This document shows, piece after piece, positions 33,888 to 47,433 of a DNA stretch of 64,000 nt; within the stretch, counting starts at the first letter, position 1; each line of letters starts with the position of its first letter. Position numbers and translations under genes: made by a program. This stretch comes from Rhyacichthys aspro (taxonomy: Eukaryota; Chordata; Actinopteri; Gobiiformes; Rhyacichthyidae). The notes under the pieces were generated by a model, which worked only from the letters and a program-made list of their open reading frames with translations, ran no database searches and was not told the DNA's origin. The stretch is taken from assembly GCA_036850595.1 (NCBI GenBank), contig CM072152.1:23883179-23947178 (forward strand), in the 5' to 3' direction.

Positions 33888-36472
33888 ATAGGAGCTCTTC
33901 CAGATCCAGTCCTTATTTCCTGAAGCCTCCGAGCTGCAGTTTCAGATGTGATCTGTTGTTGAGATACAGCCCTGTTCACCCAGACTCCTCCTTTTTAAAA
34001 AGTGTCTGTTCAGTCGAGGTGCATCTGGATTATTATTATATCGGCCAGTCCTCACTGCTGCATCACTATTTTCTGTCAGGTTTGCAGTTTTATTGAGTAT
34101 TTTACCCAAAAGCTCTCACAAAGCAATACATTTCCAGCAAACCATCAATGAGAAAGTTGTGTTGAGCAAATTAAAATAGCATTAATATTAACACACACTT
34201 GAACTCATAGTGATTTAATCTGTTACTACTTAAAATGTCTTGTAAATAACACCAGATATGAGTTGGTTTGTCGTCCATTTTTGATGCAGTTGAAGTTCTG
34301 CTGCAAAAACAAAATGAAATGTTGTCTTTTTTGAGGACTGCATTTTACTTTTCTTCATGAAAACTGGTTCTACAGAAACAGAAGACGGGAGAATAGAGCA
34401 GAAATCAAACCTCGATCGCTCTGTATTGTGTATTTTGTGCCGAGACTCTGGTTCCAACACAAAGCTCCAATTCTTTATCTGCAAACCTTTCACTAAATGT
34501 GATTTTAACCTGACATTTGGTTCCAGTGTCTGCTTCAAAGGCTGTAAAGCACAATGTCTGGGCTCGTCATAAAAAAAAAAAAAACAGGGATTAACTTTAG
34601 CAAAACCCTGAATCTGGCTGTGATCATGTTTGCACAAAAAGCAGCTGCAGCATCAAACAGTCCACCGTGACCTGGACTGGATTTCGGCGACAGACTCGGA
34701 GGCTGGCTCGGTTCAAAAGGCTTTAATTGGCGACAATAGTTTCAGAAACAACAGGCGGTGTCCACTTTTTAGTTATTTCAGTGAATGTGTGAAATAGAAC
34801 CTGCTTTGCTTTCTTTTTTTACAGCAAATAAGAAGACAGCGTTTTGAAGTAGTTTCAAATTAACGCTGCATGTCGATGTACTTCAGCTTAAAATGAACGC
34901 TCCTCTTAAATCCTTGCCCCTTAGAGTGTAGCACAGAGGGAAAATTAAGACGGAGACCATAACAGACTCGATGTGCCTTCGAGGATCCTTCTGTGGCTCA
35001 AATATAAGCCACTGGGCCCTTATTAACCTCCCGTTCCTACACTGTTCTTGTTCTGAGAGCTGCAGACACTCAGAACTTTGGAATATAACTTCAAGCACAA
35101 CACCAATTTATGATTAATTATACTCTAATTACTTTTTAATCACTATGTTATGGCATAATCCAACATTATTTTCTCTAACAGCGAATGGTAGTGTTTGTGG
35201 AAGATTGTAAGAGCTGTTACGAATGTGTTTCAATGTCATTCCATGTGCATTTTATACAATACTTCTAGTTATCTATTATTAAAATCACTTCAATTTAAAG
35301 CAATTTAAGCAACAAGCTACTTCAAGTTTATACACTTCTGCATAAAGTGCTTTTACACAGCGATAGTCTGAAAAATCTCCTTGAAACTCAAAATGTTTGT
35401 TGTTGATGTTATACAATGACAGTATTTAGGAGCTGGAACATGTGGTTGTACACGAGGAAGTATCTGAACAAGTGCACTTTGCAACACAGAGGTTTATGCA
35501 TGGCTTTTATAAAAGTACATCACCAACATAACAATTTAGTCTCTATGGATCTCGGAAGAATAAGACGTGTGGGAGGTTCTTGATTTGAGTGTTTGCTCTT
35601 CCTTTTTATGTGAGAGCGCCAACAATAATAATAATAATTTAAAAGCTTTGAGTTTTATTTTTTATCTTGCCTCAAAGATAGTTTTTACTTTAACTTAGAG
35701 AAGAAATCAGTCTCTAAGGACCTTGATTCTTAGATAAAACCAACAGTGACATGAATTTATGAACAAAGAAATCTTCTCGAAGAACTTTGCTTTTGAAAAT
35801 TGAAGGTCAAGAGAAGAATGCACTTTGTTCCACGTTTTCTTTTTGCAGTAATATGTAAAAAGCTCAGCTCAGTCAATTAGGAAACACTCCAATCCATGTT
35901 TCTATCTCTAACATGTCATTTTCTCCTGTTTGTTTGTGTTTAAGTCATCAGAATAGGCCGAGTTAATTATTACTACATGAAAATTGTAATTAGTGGCTCA
36001 GTTTTTTGCAGATTGGACACTTCATTTTGAAGATAATTACATAGTTTTATAGCCAGTTGTATGTTTTATAATGTTCAGTTTGAGTCTCATTTGTCATCGT
36101 CGTGGTTTGAGTGATCACGGTTAGCTCTGAGCAGAAGTCGAAAACTTTGTTAACTCAGATTTACAGCACTTCCTTGCGGTTGTTGCCAAATAATCCACTG
36201 CTAAAACGTGTCGGGATGCTGCTGTCGTTTTTATTGACAGTTTTAGTCCATGATAATGATGTTCCTGTCAGTCCTAGAGGTCACCCTTTCTTCTTCTTCT
36301 TTTTAGAGTCTTCATTTCGTAGCGATGTCTCGTGGGTGAAATATTTAATCTGTCGCTCCGTCGTCCTTTCACCTGTTCCAACACTGGCCACGTGCTTAAA
36401 TAAATAACAGCAGGTTTCATGACAGATTTTAGGAGCCTTATTTAACACATCTTCATTTATAGTTTCATCACC
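33888..36472. other. Unannotated intergenic sequence
   Basis: No gene is supported; the 135-codon reverse frame at 34230-34637 shows no domain. A short AAT repeat lies near 35622 and an A-run near 34571. Confidence 0.5.
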
Positions 36473-36600
36473 AACGTTCGTTCATCTGCTCGGTCTCATT
36501 AGTGGCTGATTGTGACTGGAGCCTGTCCCAAAGCTGCACCCTCTTTGGACAATCTATGAATAACTTCTGGATGTGAAAATCCCTGCGTTTTACGTCTCAT
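36473..36600 (+). repeat. Diverged copy of the TGACTGGAGCCTGTCCCA repeat
   Basis: GTTCGTTCATCTGC...GATTGTGACTGGAGCCTGTCCCAAAGCTG...TTTGGACAA aligns with 27305-27440 and with the reverse of 56993-57095. Unlike those two, it has no 21-bp minisatellite next to it. Confidence 0.5.
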
Positions 36601-36986
36601 CTACTCCTTCCAATTCTAAAACACACTTCCAATATCATATTTTTGAACACATATCCCACTGATTTTCGTCACAAGCTGCACATCTTTCTGTCCTGAGTTT
36701 ACTGTGAATGTTAGAGGAACTTGACTGGGTTTTCTAACTGTAGCTTTAACACGTTTCTAAAGCATTTCTTTAATTTTGAGCCCTAGAACTAAACCTGATG
36801 GTGCTGAGCAATGATTAGCCTTTTTTATCCAGTGAATGTACCTCCCTCTGCGTGACTTTTCATTTTCTCTGCTGCAGTGAATTGTGTCGGCCGTCGAAGG
36901 GTGAAATGGCCGGATCACCTTCAGGTAATCATTGCTCGGCTTTATCCACTGCACCGAGCACTGCAGTGGTCCGCCCGCCTCCCGGA
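36601..36986. other. Unannotated intergenic sequence
   Basis: Nothing recognised; a short inverted repeat CCACTGCA...TGCAGTGG lies at about 36950-36975. Confidence 0.45.
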
Positions 36987-37090
36987 TGTGTGTGTGTGTG
37001 TGTGTTTGTGTTTGTGGGTTAGCGTTTAGCTCACGTGTTACACTTCTGACCAAATCTGAGTGAGCCCTGCTGCTGCTGCTGCTGCTGCTG
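36987..37090. repeat. TG microsatellite and (CTG)8
   Basis: An uninterrupted TG run at about 36987-37004 continues as TTTGTGTTTGTG. It is followed at 37067-37090 by eight CTG triplets. Both are ordinary slippage tracts. Confidence 0.9.
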
Positions 37091-40000
37091 CAGTCGACGC
37101 TCCTGCCAAGCTCCCGTTTCCTCTTTGTTCAGGGTTTGTTTGTGGGCATTGGACAAAGAAAGAGAAAATGTGATAAAAAGGTAATGGTGCAAAGTGGAAA
37201 GAGCAGAGAAGAGACGAAAAAAGTTGGCACCTGAGAAGATATAACTATGGTTTATGGAAGCAGTAAAAGCTTAAACATCCAGTTTTCTCAATTTGGCAAC
37301 AACATGACTTTACTTGAGGCTGGTTTTACTGAGTCAGTGGACTTTAAAAGAAATGGAAGCACTATTTTACACTATTTAAAAGCTCTGCCATAGCAAACAT
37401 TTAACTTTGTGAGCTATTTTCTCTTGATTAGTGTTTTATGTATATACCCTGAATTAAAGACAGACCAATGGGTATAAAACCATTGTGTTTTCTGTCTTGG
37501 CTGCAATAAACACAATCCAGATGAAAAGATTAGACTGCAGTGGACAATAACAATATTTACCTCGATACAAAACAACTTAGAATTGAATATGATTCCACTT
37601 AAAGATTGAAAGGAACTCACTCTCTTCAGATCCTTGATTCTGACTAAAAAGGCTAAGCTCACAAAAAAAAAAAAAGAAAACTCCTAGTAGCTCATTTTCA
37701 TTGGAAATTAAATATATTTATGAAAGCCAACTATAGTAATACCGGGAGATATCACACCAATCAAAGTTATTCTTGTATTTCTCCACTATTTCTTTTGTTT
37801 ATTGCAGTCAAAACAGGAAATCAGTGGTGTGGCTACAAATGTTTTACCGACAGATTTATTTTTATTCGTGTTTCCATAAAATATAATTTGAAGTGAAATG
37901 TTTAATTGTTGCTTTGTAAAATCCAAATTAATTAAAACCCATGAGTTTTAATTAAAGTCTGTGACCTCAGAGACGGTTGGTTTTAGTTGGATTTTGCAAA
38001 ACCCTGAGGAAATAAGGCATAGCTTTGCTTGACTTTTCCTGTTTTATGACATTAAAACCTGGCAGCACACACAGTAGACCAGGATCTGTGTCTATATTAA
38101 GTAAGTGTCATGCTATAATTAAACCACCCACACATTTATATTTTTAGATTCTTCTACTACACTCTATTCCTAGTTTATATTATGCTTCCTCCGCATCCAT
38201 AATGAGCTCTTTTTAAAATGTTAATGACACTGAAGTAATAAGACATTTCAATAAACAGTCTTCTTTGAGGTAAAGCTTGGTGCTGTTGTGATTGGTCAGC
38301 GTGACGTATATTAACCCAACACGCTCGAGCCAAAGCTAAAGGAACCGCGGTGGAAGCAAAAAGCAGTGGCATGTGTGTGTTTAGCCTCCGCAGTGAGGGA
38401 TAACCTCTTCTGGTATTTTCCTGAATGGGATTCAAACAACCAGGGCTTATCGTGCACACACAGCTTGGCGGGAAACACTGCCGCAGTAAATGGGTCTCAA
38501 GTCAACCTTTTTACAGCAAAACCAGCACAAAACACACAAAATGTCGATTCAGTACTAATTCTAAACTGTATGCATGTGTAATTAGACATTTAATTACGTT
38601 TAGACTGGAAAGAATCATGGCATAAATAATGAAAAGGGTTCTTATAGAAAAGCAGCATTAAAGGGAACTGTGCGTTCAGGATTAGTTTTGGTAATAGCTC
38701 CACAAAAGCTCAGGGAAAGGAAAGCTCTTCTGAAGGAAAGTTACCGTGAACTATTTTTCACCAGAAAATCACCTCCTCTTTGGTTCGATTTGTGTGAAGA
38801 GAGAGAAAACGGGTTTGAGGAAGAAACTCCATCATCTTCATCCTTCAAACAAATCATAGAGGACCAGCCTGTTTACTCTTATATATGGTTGGTTTTTATT
38901 ACAATGTGCCACAGCTCTGCTCAATGTATAGTGTATTTTGGCCGTACAATGAACATTATTGATTATTTGAATCCTTATTGTGTATGTTGTGGATCCTAGC
39001 TGCTCTTAAAGCTGCTCTTCAACTACTTCTTCATTGGTTTTGTAGAAAAAACTGCTTTCAATACCTTTTATTTAGTGACCTTCTTGTTTTAATCTTGTAT
39101 CTCTGGTGGATAATGGACCAAAGTGTAATTCAGACATTTATTACGTCATTATAAGAATTACAATAACTATAAATTTAATTGAATCTGACAGTATCTTGGC
39201 TATATTTTGTACAGTTTAAGGAAAAACAAGTGGTTAAGAAATGCAACCATCAACCATCTGCTTAAATGTGTTTAAAATATTAGTATAATCTTAAACTAAA
39301 TGGAACACTGCCAGTTTCAATCGTGGATAACACTATCTTCTTAATCTCCTTTAATAAAGTGCAATTTCTTGGAGTCTCGTCAAGTTTTTGTTGCAAAGAT
39401 CTTGAGTTGTTAACACACTGGAAGTAGGTTCATAGTGGGCTGTACTTTCAGGTTAATTCCCCCCAATTTATGACAGTATCAGGTATTTGTTGTTGATTTT
39501 TGATCATACAGTTGTCGTTAAGCCTGTGTTTTAATACGAAAAGCTATTTTTGCCACATCTACTTAAATAACCTGCTTTTTTTCCTTTGCCATCCCATTTC
39601 TGAGGACAATTAACACATTAAAAGTATAATCATGTAGGATTTTTATTGCACACCACAGTTTCCTTTCTATTTAAAAGTTAACACGTTTCTTTATTGTATC
39701 CCTAATCCAGTTTTTATGCTTTTCCAACATCATAAATTCTCTTTTGGACTTGCGTTAATGCAAAGTTGATGTTTAAATTGTATTTTAATGTCAGATATGT
39801 CATTAATGCACCAGTAATGGCCTTCGTATTGCTTCCTCTATTAAGAAATGGATGAAAACTGCAACATAACAAGGTCAATACAACACCTTTCTACTGTTTT
39901 CCTGAAAGACTCTCTTTTGTACGACGGAAATGCCTTCAGAATCCTACATCTAGCACGGCATTCCTAAATAAATTACCACCATTTAACCTTGTATCGGGTT

Positions 40001-40705
40001 TGAACTGAACAGGAAGGTCAGATTTAAAATGCTATTACATTCAAAGACTCCAGCAAGGAGCCAGAAATCAACTTCAGACGAGCCTTTTTTTTTTTTTTCT
40101 CTTCTGTATAATTTCAAATACAGCTAAAAGAATAGGGTCGAAGCACTTCCACCTCTGGAGTAAGGTTCCCGACGGTTTTGCCAATTTTCCAGCCTCTGTG
40201 GATAAAAGCTACCACCGATTGGCAAATTATCTCGTGAAGGTGGCGAGGAAGCTGAGTATGACAAATGTGTCCCCGGGAAATAAGTCTTTGATCACAGCAG
40301 CGAGAGACAAAGAGTAGAAACGGAACAGAGAAGTGAAAGAATTGAAATCCGGGGTGAGCCTAATTGAAATGCAAACATGGAACCTCAATAAAGCTGCTGA
40401 GTTTAGGGCTGTGATGATAAAAAGAAGGATGGAGGGAAGGAAAAGAGGAATAATCATTCAATCCAGAGCCAGTTCATGAACATACACAGAGCCAGGAGGT
40501 TTCCATCATCGAAATGCAAAGCTGTGAAAGTTACAATAACCTAGTGAACGACGCGAGGCAGCACCATGTAACTCAATGGAAGCAGGGATTAAATGCATTT
40601 GAAGATGTGTTAAATCAAGCCAGACGCCCACTTTCGATGTAGTTTTGATGTAGAACTTTGAAAGAACTTTGTTGAATATTTCAGAGATTATTAGAAAAGC
40701 TATAT
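37091..40705. other. Unannotated intergenic sequence
   Basis: No gene or classified repeat is seen. One lone unit resembling the 21-bp minisatellite (GGTTTTAGTTGGATTTTG) lies at about 37979. The stretch 40150-40460 is GC-balanced with AATTGAAATGCAAA and could be a regulatory element, unproven. Confidence 0.45.
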
Positions 40706-40992
40706 TTAAAAGTCCTTTACCTGATTTTTTTACTGTTGCATTTAGTTTTCAGTTGAATCTCTTAAAGTTTATTGTAACAGGAATCATCTGTGAAAAAAAT
40801 GAGACCTTAAGATGTGATCTACTCTTTATAATTAAGGATTTTAATAGATGAGAATGATCAGAGATAAAAGTTTCAAGATCTAGATGTCGATTTAATGTAA
40901 TGTGTTAGTATTTTGTGGAGAAAAATTGGTCTGGTTTGACCTTTTTTAAATAAAACAAGCAGGAAAGGTTACTGCTGCTGTTGGAGGAGACT
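40706..40992 (+). repeat. Dispersed repeat family, copy C (internally deleted)
   Basis: The 5' part (TTAAAAGTCC to AATAGATGAGAATGATCAG) matches copies A and B, then jumps directly to AGATAAAAGTTT, which in copy A lies about 270 bases further on. The 3' part (TTAGTATTTTGTGG, TGGTCTGGTTTGACC, GGAAAGGTTACTGC) again matches copy A. The junction shares the 2 bases AG with both ends. The lost segment includes the GGAGCGCTCCCATTGG core. Confidence 0.75.
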
Positions 40993-42542
40993 TGTCCATG
41001 TTTAAAGTCAAATTGAAATCAAACACTAAGTAAGATGCTGGACTAACTTCAGTTTTGTAAATGATTCAAAAACCAATTTAATAGTCAACAACATCTTTTT
41101 GAGATTAGTGGAAACCAGTTTAACCAAATTAAAAACATATGAAACAGACAGCTCCAAAATAATGTCTTTATTTCCCCAAAACGTAAAGTAATCCACATTA
41201 TTTACGTTCTAATGAGTACAGAGCCTCATGAAGTAAACAAAGTGCTAATTTGAGTCATTTCTTTAGCTGTTTTCCTGCTCTTTGTTGGTAAAAGCTGCTA
41301 AAGGATCACAGTCCAGGGCCAACACCTCCATATTTCCTTTTGCCTGTGACCCTCTGATGCTTCATCCTCTTTTAAAAATTCACTCTGCTGTCACTTGGCA
41401 TCCCTTATTTATATTTATTGGAGGTTCCCAGATTTATATTCAGTCTGAAAATTGGCTGCCATATTCTTATTTATGACAAGGCAGTTTTCAAAAGATCTAT
41501 TGTTTTTCTTTCTTCCGCAAAACCAATATAAAAGGAATAATGATCACATAAAGTTACACAATTATATTTGACATTTAAATCACAAACAAATGCTTCGTAA
41601 TTAAATTAATTGCTTTAGTTTGTTGTGATTTGTGAGCTTCTTCCTGATAAAAAAATAGAAAGTAATACATGTTTTTGTAAAAAGCTATGTTTTATCCTGA
41701 ATTGATCAGTAATAAACTTCTGCGCTCCTCATTGTGCCTTTTAAATCTAAAATCTGTTCAGTTTTATGCCTCATTTATCATTTCAACATTGGAACACTTA
41801 CAAACGTATTAGCACCCTTCACCAAGTTAAAAATACACAAGAATGAAGTGGGCTATCATCCTCGACACAGGCTCGTTCCTTTGCTGCAAATTACAGGGAA
41901 GTTTGGCCAAAAAATCACTGGAAAATTAACTGCTGCTTCTGAATTCAATCAAAGTTGGAGTGAAAATGGTCCGTCTCTCAGCTTCTTTCACAGCTGTGTC
42001 TTACTGCAAATGCTTCAGTGAGTTTTAATGTCAGTCTGACTTTTGTAACAAAGCAGCATCGTTTGTGATTGCTGCTGTTTATCTTCTGAGTTTAACTGAG
42101 AAGTGGCAAAGTCATACTGGTGTAAAACATACATCTGGAAAAAACTATCTTCATTTATAAGTTATTTTAATGCACAGGTTAAAGGACTTGGAGTATACAA
42201 ATAGGAAAATACATGTTATTTGAAAAGGAAGACATTTTACCTTCTTATATATCTTTTTATGTGATTATTATTGCAGTAAACTTCAAATAAAACCAAGTTT
42301 AAGCTTTATTTTGTCTATTATCTTTGTCATTTTTTACATGCTGTCACAAATTGTGGGGAAAGTAGTCGCCCTGGGCTTTTACAACAAAATAAAACAGATG
42401 AAAAAACAGTTTATTGCTGTGTTAATTATTATATTTAATGGTCTAATGTTATCAAACAAGACACTTTACTCTTCTGTCAAACATGTGTAGATTAGCCTCC
42501 ATAAAAAGGTGAAAGTGACTCTGGACTAGTGTTATAGTAAAC
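40993..42542. other. Unannotated intergenic sequence
   Basis: No gene or clear repeat is recognised. Confidence 0.5.
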
Positions 42543-43137
42543 CCAACACTGACCTCCATGAGTCTGGACCTGGTCTAAGACTGGACTAACTCTGTCTCCT
42601 TCACCAAACACTAACCTCCATGAGTCTGGACCTGGTCTAAGACTGGACTAACTCTGTCTCCTTCACCAAACACTGACCTCCATGAGTCTGGACCTGGTCT
42701 AAGACTGGACTAACTCTGTCTCCTTCACCAAACACTGACCTCCATGAGTCTGGACCTGGTCTAAGACTGGACTAACTCTGTCTCCTTCACCAAACACTGA
42801 CCTCCATGAGTCTGGACCTGGTCTAAGACTGGACTAACTCTGTCTCCTTCACCAAACACTGACCTCCGTGAGTCTGGACCTGGTCTAAGACTGGACTAAC
42901 TCTGTCTCCTTCAACAAACACTAACCTCCATGAGTCTGGACCTGGTCTAAGACTGGACTAACTCTGTCTCCTTCACCAAACACTAACCTCCATGAGTCTG
43001 GACCTGGTCTAAGACTGGACTAACTCTGTCTCCTTCACCAAACACTAACCTCCATGAGTCTGGACCTGGTCTAAGACTGGACTAACTCTGTCTCCTTCAC
43101 CAAACACTAACCTCCATGAGTCTGGACCTGGTCTAAG
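42543..43137 (+). repeat. 62-bp minisatellite, about 10 units
   Basis: Units containing CTCCATGAGTCTGGACCTGG and GACTGGACTAACTCTGTCTC repeat with an exact 62-bp spacing; the CATGAG word recurs from 42557 to 43115, which is nine periods. Units differ by single bases only (CACTGACC in units 1 and 3-6, CACTAACC in 2 and 7-10; CCGTGAG in unit 6; TCAACAAAC before unit 7). Such homogeneity implies recent amplification. There is no spacer diversity, so it is not a CRISPR-type array, and there is no consistent open frame. Confidence 0.97.
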
Positions 43138-44837
43138 GTTAAGACCTCTGCTAAACTAAATAAACTCAAACAACACAGAGTAAGGCAAAACAAAAGTGTT
43201 CATTTATGAATCAAACCAATATTTTGAGACAACATAAGCCATTACACAACTACAACTAAAACTAATGAATATTAAATGAAACCAAAGGAGATGAAGACTG
43301 TTGTAGACCTGACTTCTGTCTGTCCCAGCCCATTGAAAAAGCCTAAAATAAAATAACAAACCATAGAAACAGAGCCAACACAGCCATCACTTAAAAAGAA
43401 AATAAAAAGAGGAGCTTGAACAAATTCTGGCGACGAGTGGAGACAGAAGTGAAGCAGCCTTGTTTCAAAGCGGCGTCCAATCAGGAGCCGGGAAAACGGA
43501 CACACCCACTCTTCCTCAACACATGGAAATCCAATAAACACATGAACACATAAACATAACACCTCCACAAAAACAAACACCACTTGGATCTGTGGCCTAG
43601 ATGCTAAAAACTGTTCTGCGTTGGTTGTTAATCTTTATTTTTTCTCCTTTTGCTCTATTATTAGTTAGATTTGGGTTGTAATTAATGAAATGGATTCGAG
43701 TGAATGTTTAGCGGATGTCAACATTATCATGAAACGAAAAGGCAAACTTGTGAGACTTGTTCAGCTGTGATTATAAACGTGAATTATGTGTATGTCTTTG
43801 TTGAGAATGTTTGTTTTTGACAGCGCTGAGATGTAAGCACAAAGCAATAACTCATAAATTCCAAATAAAACTGTCTCTTGCTGGATTTGTATTGTAATAA
43901 AAGTACACAAGTTTATACGCCGCATTGATTCGTTTGTTTGGGGATTTGAAACTTCAGTGATTTATGGTGAGATACATTATATGAGCACATAAATCAGGAG
44001 TGTTTGGCGTATATCACTGGTGTTGAATAAAAATGCTGCTCTGTGAACGTATGAGCAGCCTGTAGTGGACATACAGACGGTTTTATTAATTATGAATACA
44101 CTTCTTACTCAGTCGCCTTCACCAAAGCCAATATTTGAGAGACAGAAGGTGTTAGGGTTCACGTTGGAGCTCTGTGTGCTCAGATAGAGTCGGTCAATAA
44201 TTAATGGCACATGTTCACAGCTGTGTTTCTGAATGATGGTCCGGTCCAGGTTTAGCTCCCGCTCCAACGGAAAATCAACAGGAAGTGTGGTGTCGTTATG
44301 ATGTAAAAGAGCAGATGGTGTGTAAACGACACTTCTATAGCTTCAGAAGATACACGATCCAAGTCAAATAGAGCAGTCTAGAGCAGCAGTTCACAAGCGA
44401 CGTTTTATTTTGGGTCCTTATTTCATTACTGCATGTTTTCCCAACATCAAGTGTTACTTCTAAACAACATTTGACTTTGGAGTCTGGTTTGATTTAATAA
44501 CATCACATCGTTATTCTTCCTCAGTTCAGTTTGTTGGTGCTGTCCTAGTTTGTCTTCTCTGAGCAGTGTATACTTAAACTGGGTTCTAAGAAGCTATATT
44601 TATTCATTTTTCTCCAAAGATAGACAAACACAAGATGTTATTCTGAGGTGATGATTAGGAAAAACCCAGCTCTGTGTTTTTCTTCCCTGAGGGTCTCTAC
44701 AGTCTTTACCTTCCAATTCCTGGGTCTGTCCTCAAGCCCATATTAAAGACCTGAGGCCAATGTAATGAGTACAGTATTTCTGGGACAGATACCTTGCTCT
44801 CTTGCCTTCAATCTACACTTCCTCATTTTCTTTTCTT
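43138..44837. other. Unannotated intergenic sequence
   Basis: No gene is supported; the 103-codon reverse frame at 43272-43583 has no domain. Confidence 0.5.
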
Positions 44838-45415
44838 GTCCCTGTCTCAGACTCCACTCTCCTCCAAAAGCAGCCTAGAGACCTCTCCTGCTTCTCTTTT
44901 ATTAAACAAATAAAACCAAAACATACTAATCCATTTGACCAAACTGAAGTTTAGAGTTTAGCGTTAGCTTAGCTGTGACTTCAGCGTCAGGACGACAATT
45001 ATCTCCTCCTCGTTAAACATGACGTGATTGAATTGACAGGATTTATCTGTGTTTTACGTTGCCTCCCTTTTCTCTGTTGATGCTTTTCTTTTTTCAGCTG
45101 TTTCTCTGTTAAAAGACATATTCAGCTGAAAATACACTTTATCTGCAGCTATTAAACTTCCTGGAACGTCATGTGACAAGTGTTGACCAATGGGAGCGCT
45201 CCTTTTTGGAGCATGTGATTGTCCAAGGTTTTCTGTTCCTGAATAGAGGTTCTCATCTATTACAATCCCTTATAATTAACAGTAGATGGATCAGAAAGAC
45301 CTTTTCGAAGACATTCAAGTTAAAATAAAGATGTTTTTTCCACAAATTATTGTATTTATATGATATTGTTTGGGGTTTAAACCTTTTTTCTAACTATAGA
45401 AGAAAACACATCAGT
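44838..45415 (-). repeat. Dispersed repeat family, reverse copy D
   Basis: On the reverse strand this reads GGATTGTAATAGATGAGAACC, GGACAATCACATGCTCC, AAAAAGGAGCGCTCCCATTGG, TTAACAGAGAAACAGCTGAAAAAAG, then near its end TGGAGTCTGAGACAGGGACAAG, matching the landmark order of copy A. It is closest to 47434-47890, with about 85 extra bases (near 44900-44990) and an extra TGGACAATCACATGC stretch. Confidence 0.68.
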
Positions 45416-47433
45416 CTGTTTAGGTCTCAAAGGTCTTTAATAATGGACATACACTGACATTTTGACTGAATTGCATTTTGTTCAACAGCAAAATATCACA
45501 CAATGCATCATTCTTTCTAAAGATTCATTGTTCCACTGTGTGTATACGATGGGCTTAGGAGCAGAGAGAGCTAAACGGAACTGAAAGAAAGGGCTCCAGT
45601 TGCAGTTCCACAAAGAAGACAGAGACAAAAGAGCAGTGGACCAAATGAAAAACGGTGAGGAGCAGTGGGGCTGAAGGCGCTGCAGGGCTGTTCATGTTTA
45701 ACCCGGCCCGATACCTGCCTCAGTGCATCTCTGTGTGAGTCGGGCTCTGGGGATCGGACAGGACTGTACATCACTCTCCGATACAGACGCTCTGTTTGTC
45801 TGCTCGTCTCCCGGGAATCTTTAAAGGGTCCCGTTCAATCTGCCTCAAGACGACCTGCAGAGAAAACCACGCACGCACCGACCGAGATCTGAAGAACACA
45901 AGAGGAAGCGCTGCCTTCAGGAGCAAAATCAGGGCCGTTATTATGAAACGATTCAGCAATTATTAGATCGAAAAGACAGTATTGCTTTTTCTGATGATTG
46001 GCCTGAAAAAAAAAGGATTGTAAACATTGCTTTAAGCTGTTTTTTGCCATTTCTAAACTAAATAAATGGTGTTAACTTTTGCTGTTTGAGATAAAGGTAA
46101 CTTGTGTTTGCTTTTGATTGATTAGATTTACTCAAAAACCCAAATCCAGCATTTTTATAAATATACGTGAGGGCTAACTCATCAACACGTGTAAAAATAT
46201 GTAGCCAACGAGGACATTCATTAAATTATTTCCATATTTTCCTGCAGACATTATTGTTTGAGTCTGTTACAGTAAACAGTTTGGGTCAGTGACATTGATC
46301 ACTCGAGACTAATAGACATCCACATTTTAATTTCTTCTGTTTACGAACCCTCGGCTCGTGTCAGAAGTGGACGTGTTGTCAAACCTGGAGACGGGGATCA
46401 TTGGTGTCTGTGTTATTTGCATTTAGAGTGGAGCCACATGTGGAGCTGAATGTTGATGCTGCTTTAAGTGACATACTTAGAGCTACTTATCAGTCCTCTT
46501 CTGATCTAAAGACAGAGAGCACATGTTAACACCAGGTGTGAACTGGATCTGTCAGACGTAACGTGTGCAACAGGTCGAAAAGAGATGGGATTATATTAAA
46601 CCATAGAGATATTTTACTTCTTTTTCTGCACAACATCACTTTTTAAATGTTTTATTGGACAGTTCCAGTGTTGTCTCTGTGTTTCTAAACCTAAGCACCT
46701 CCAGAATCAGATCAGTTTCTGGTCACATTTTCTGAGATTTGCTTAAATATTAACAGTTGTGAGTTAATTCATGATTTGCTTTTGTAAGGGTTAAGTTAGT
46801 GTGGTCACATGACTTAAGTTAAGGGTCAGAACGAACACACAAGTGAAGAAAACATGGTCCTGCAGTTACGCCAATTCTTCACATGGTTTACAAGGCACAA
46901 AGGGTAAATATTGCTCTGTATTTGTGCATAAATTAGTAATGTGGCAATGTAATTTATGTTTATTTACATTAGTCATATCGAGAATGAACAAATAGAGAGA
47001 AAACCAAGTGACGCCATGCTTGTTTTGTGTTTTACCGTTTCATTTTCACAGCGTCAAAGCCTTGTCTGATGGAAAAGAGGAATTCAAGTTTGAACGATGT
47101 TTGCTACAACATGTTCACAGATCACAATCATCCTCATTTACAAACATTTTCTCATGAATATTCTTAAATTTTACTCCAGGGCGAAAAAAACCCCAAGTAA
47201 ACGTGGGTTTGACTGCGTGAATAAACAGTGATTCTTCTCAGCTGTGAGTGAAAAGTGAAGTCGAGGAGATGCATTAAAACAGGAAAGGCTCAGCCGATAC
47301 TCGTAAATGGATTTAAGATCAGCGCCTATAAAGCTGTGTGAGCAAAGGTACAAGAGTGAAGTCAGACACATGGTAAACCTTGTACGAAAATATGTTATAA
47401 CTACACTGAAAGCTCCACTCCTTGATGTTCTTT
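45416..47433. other. Unannotated intergenic sequence
   Basis: No gene or classified repeat is supported. Confidence 0.5.

Noticed and set aside
34230..34637. 135-codon reverse-strand frame
   Set aside because: No domain recognised, poly-F stretch encoded by an A-run, composition like the surrounding intergenic DNA.
36950..36976. CCACTGCA...TGCAGTGG inverted repeat
   Set aside because: Only 8-bp arms; expected by chance in a window of this size.
42543..43137. CRISPR-like regular array
   Set aside because: The whole 62-bp unit is repeated with no variable spacers, in an apparently vertebrate genome; it is a minisatellite.
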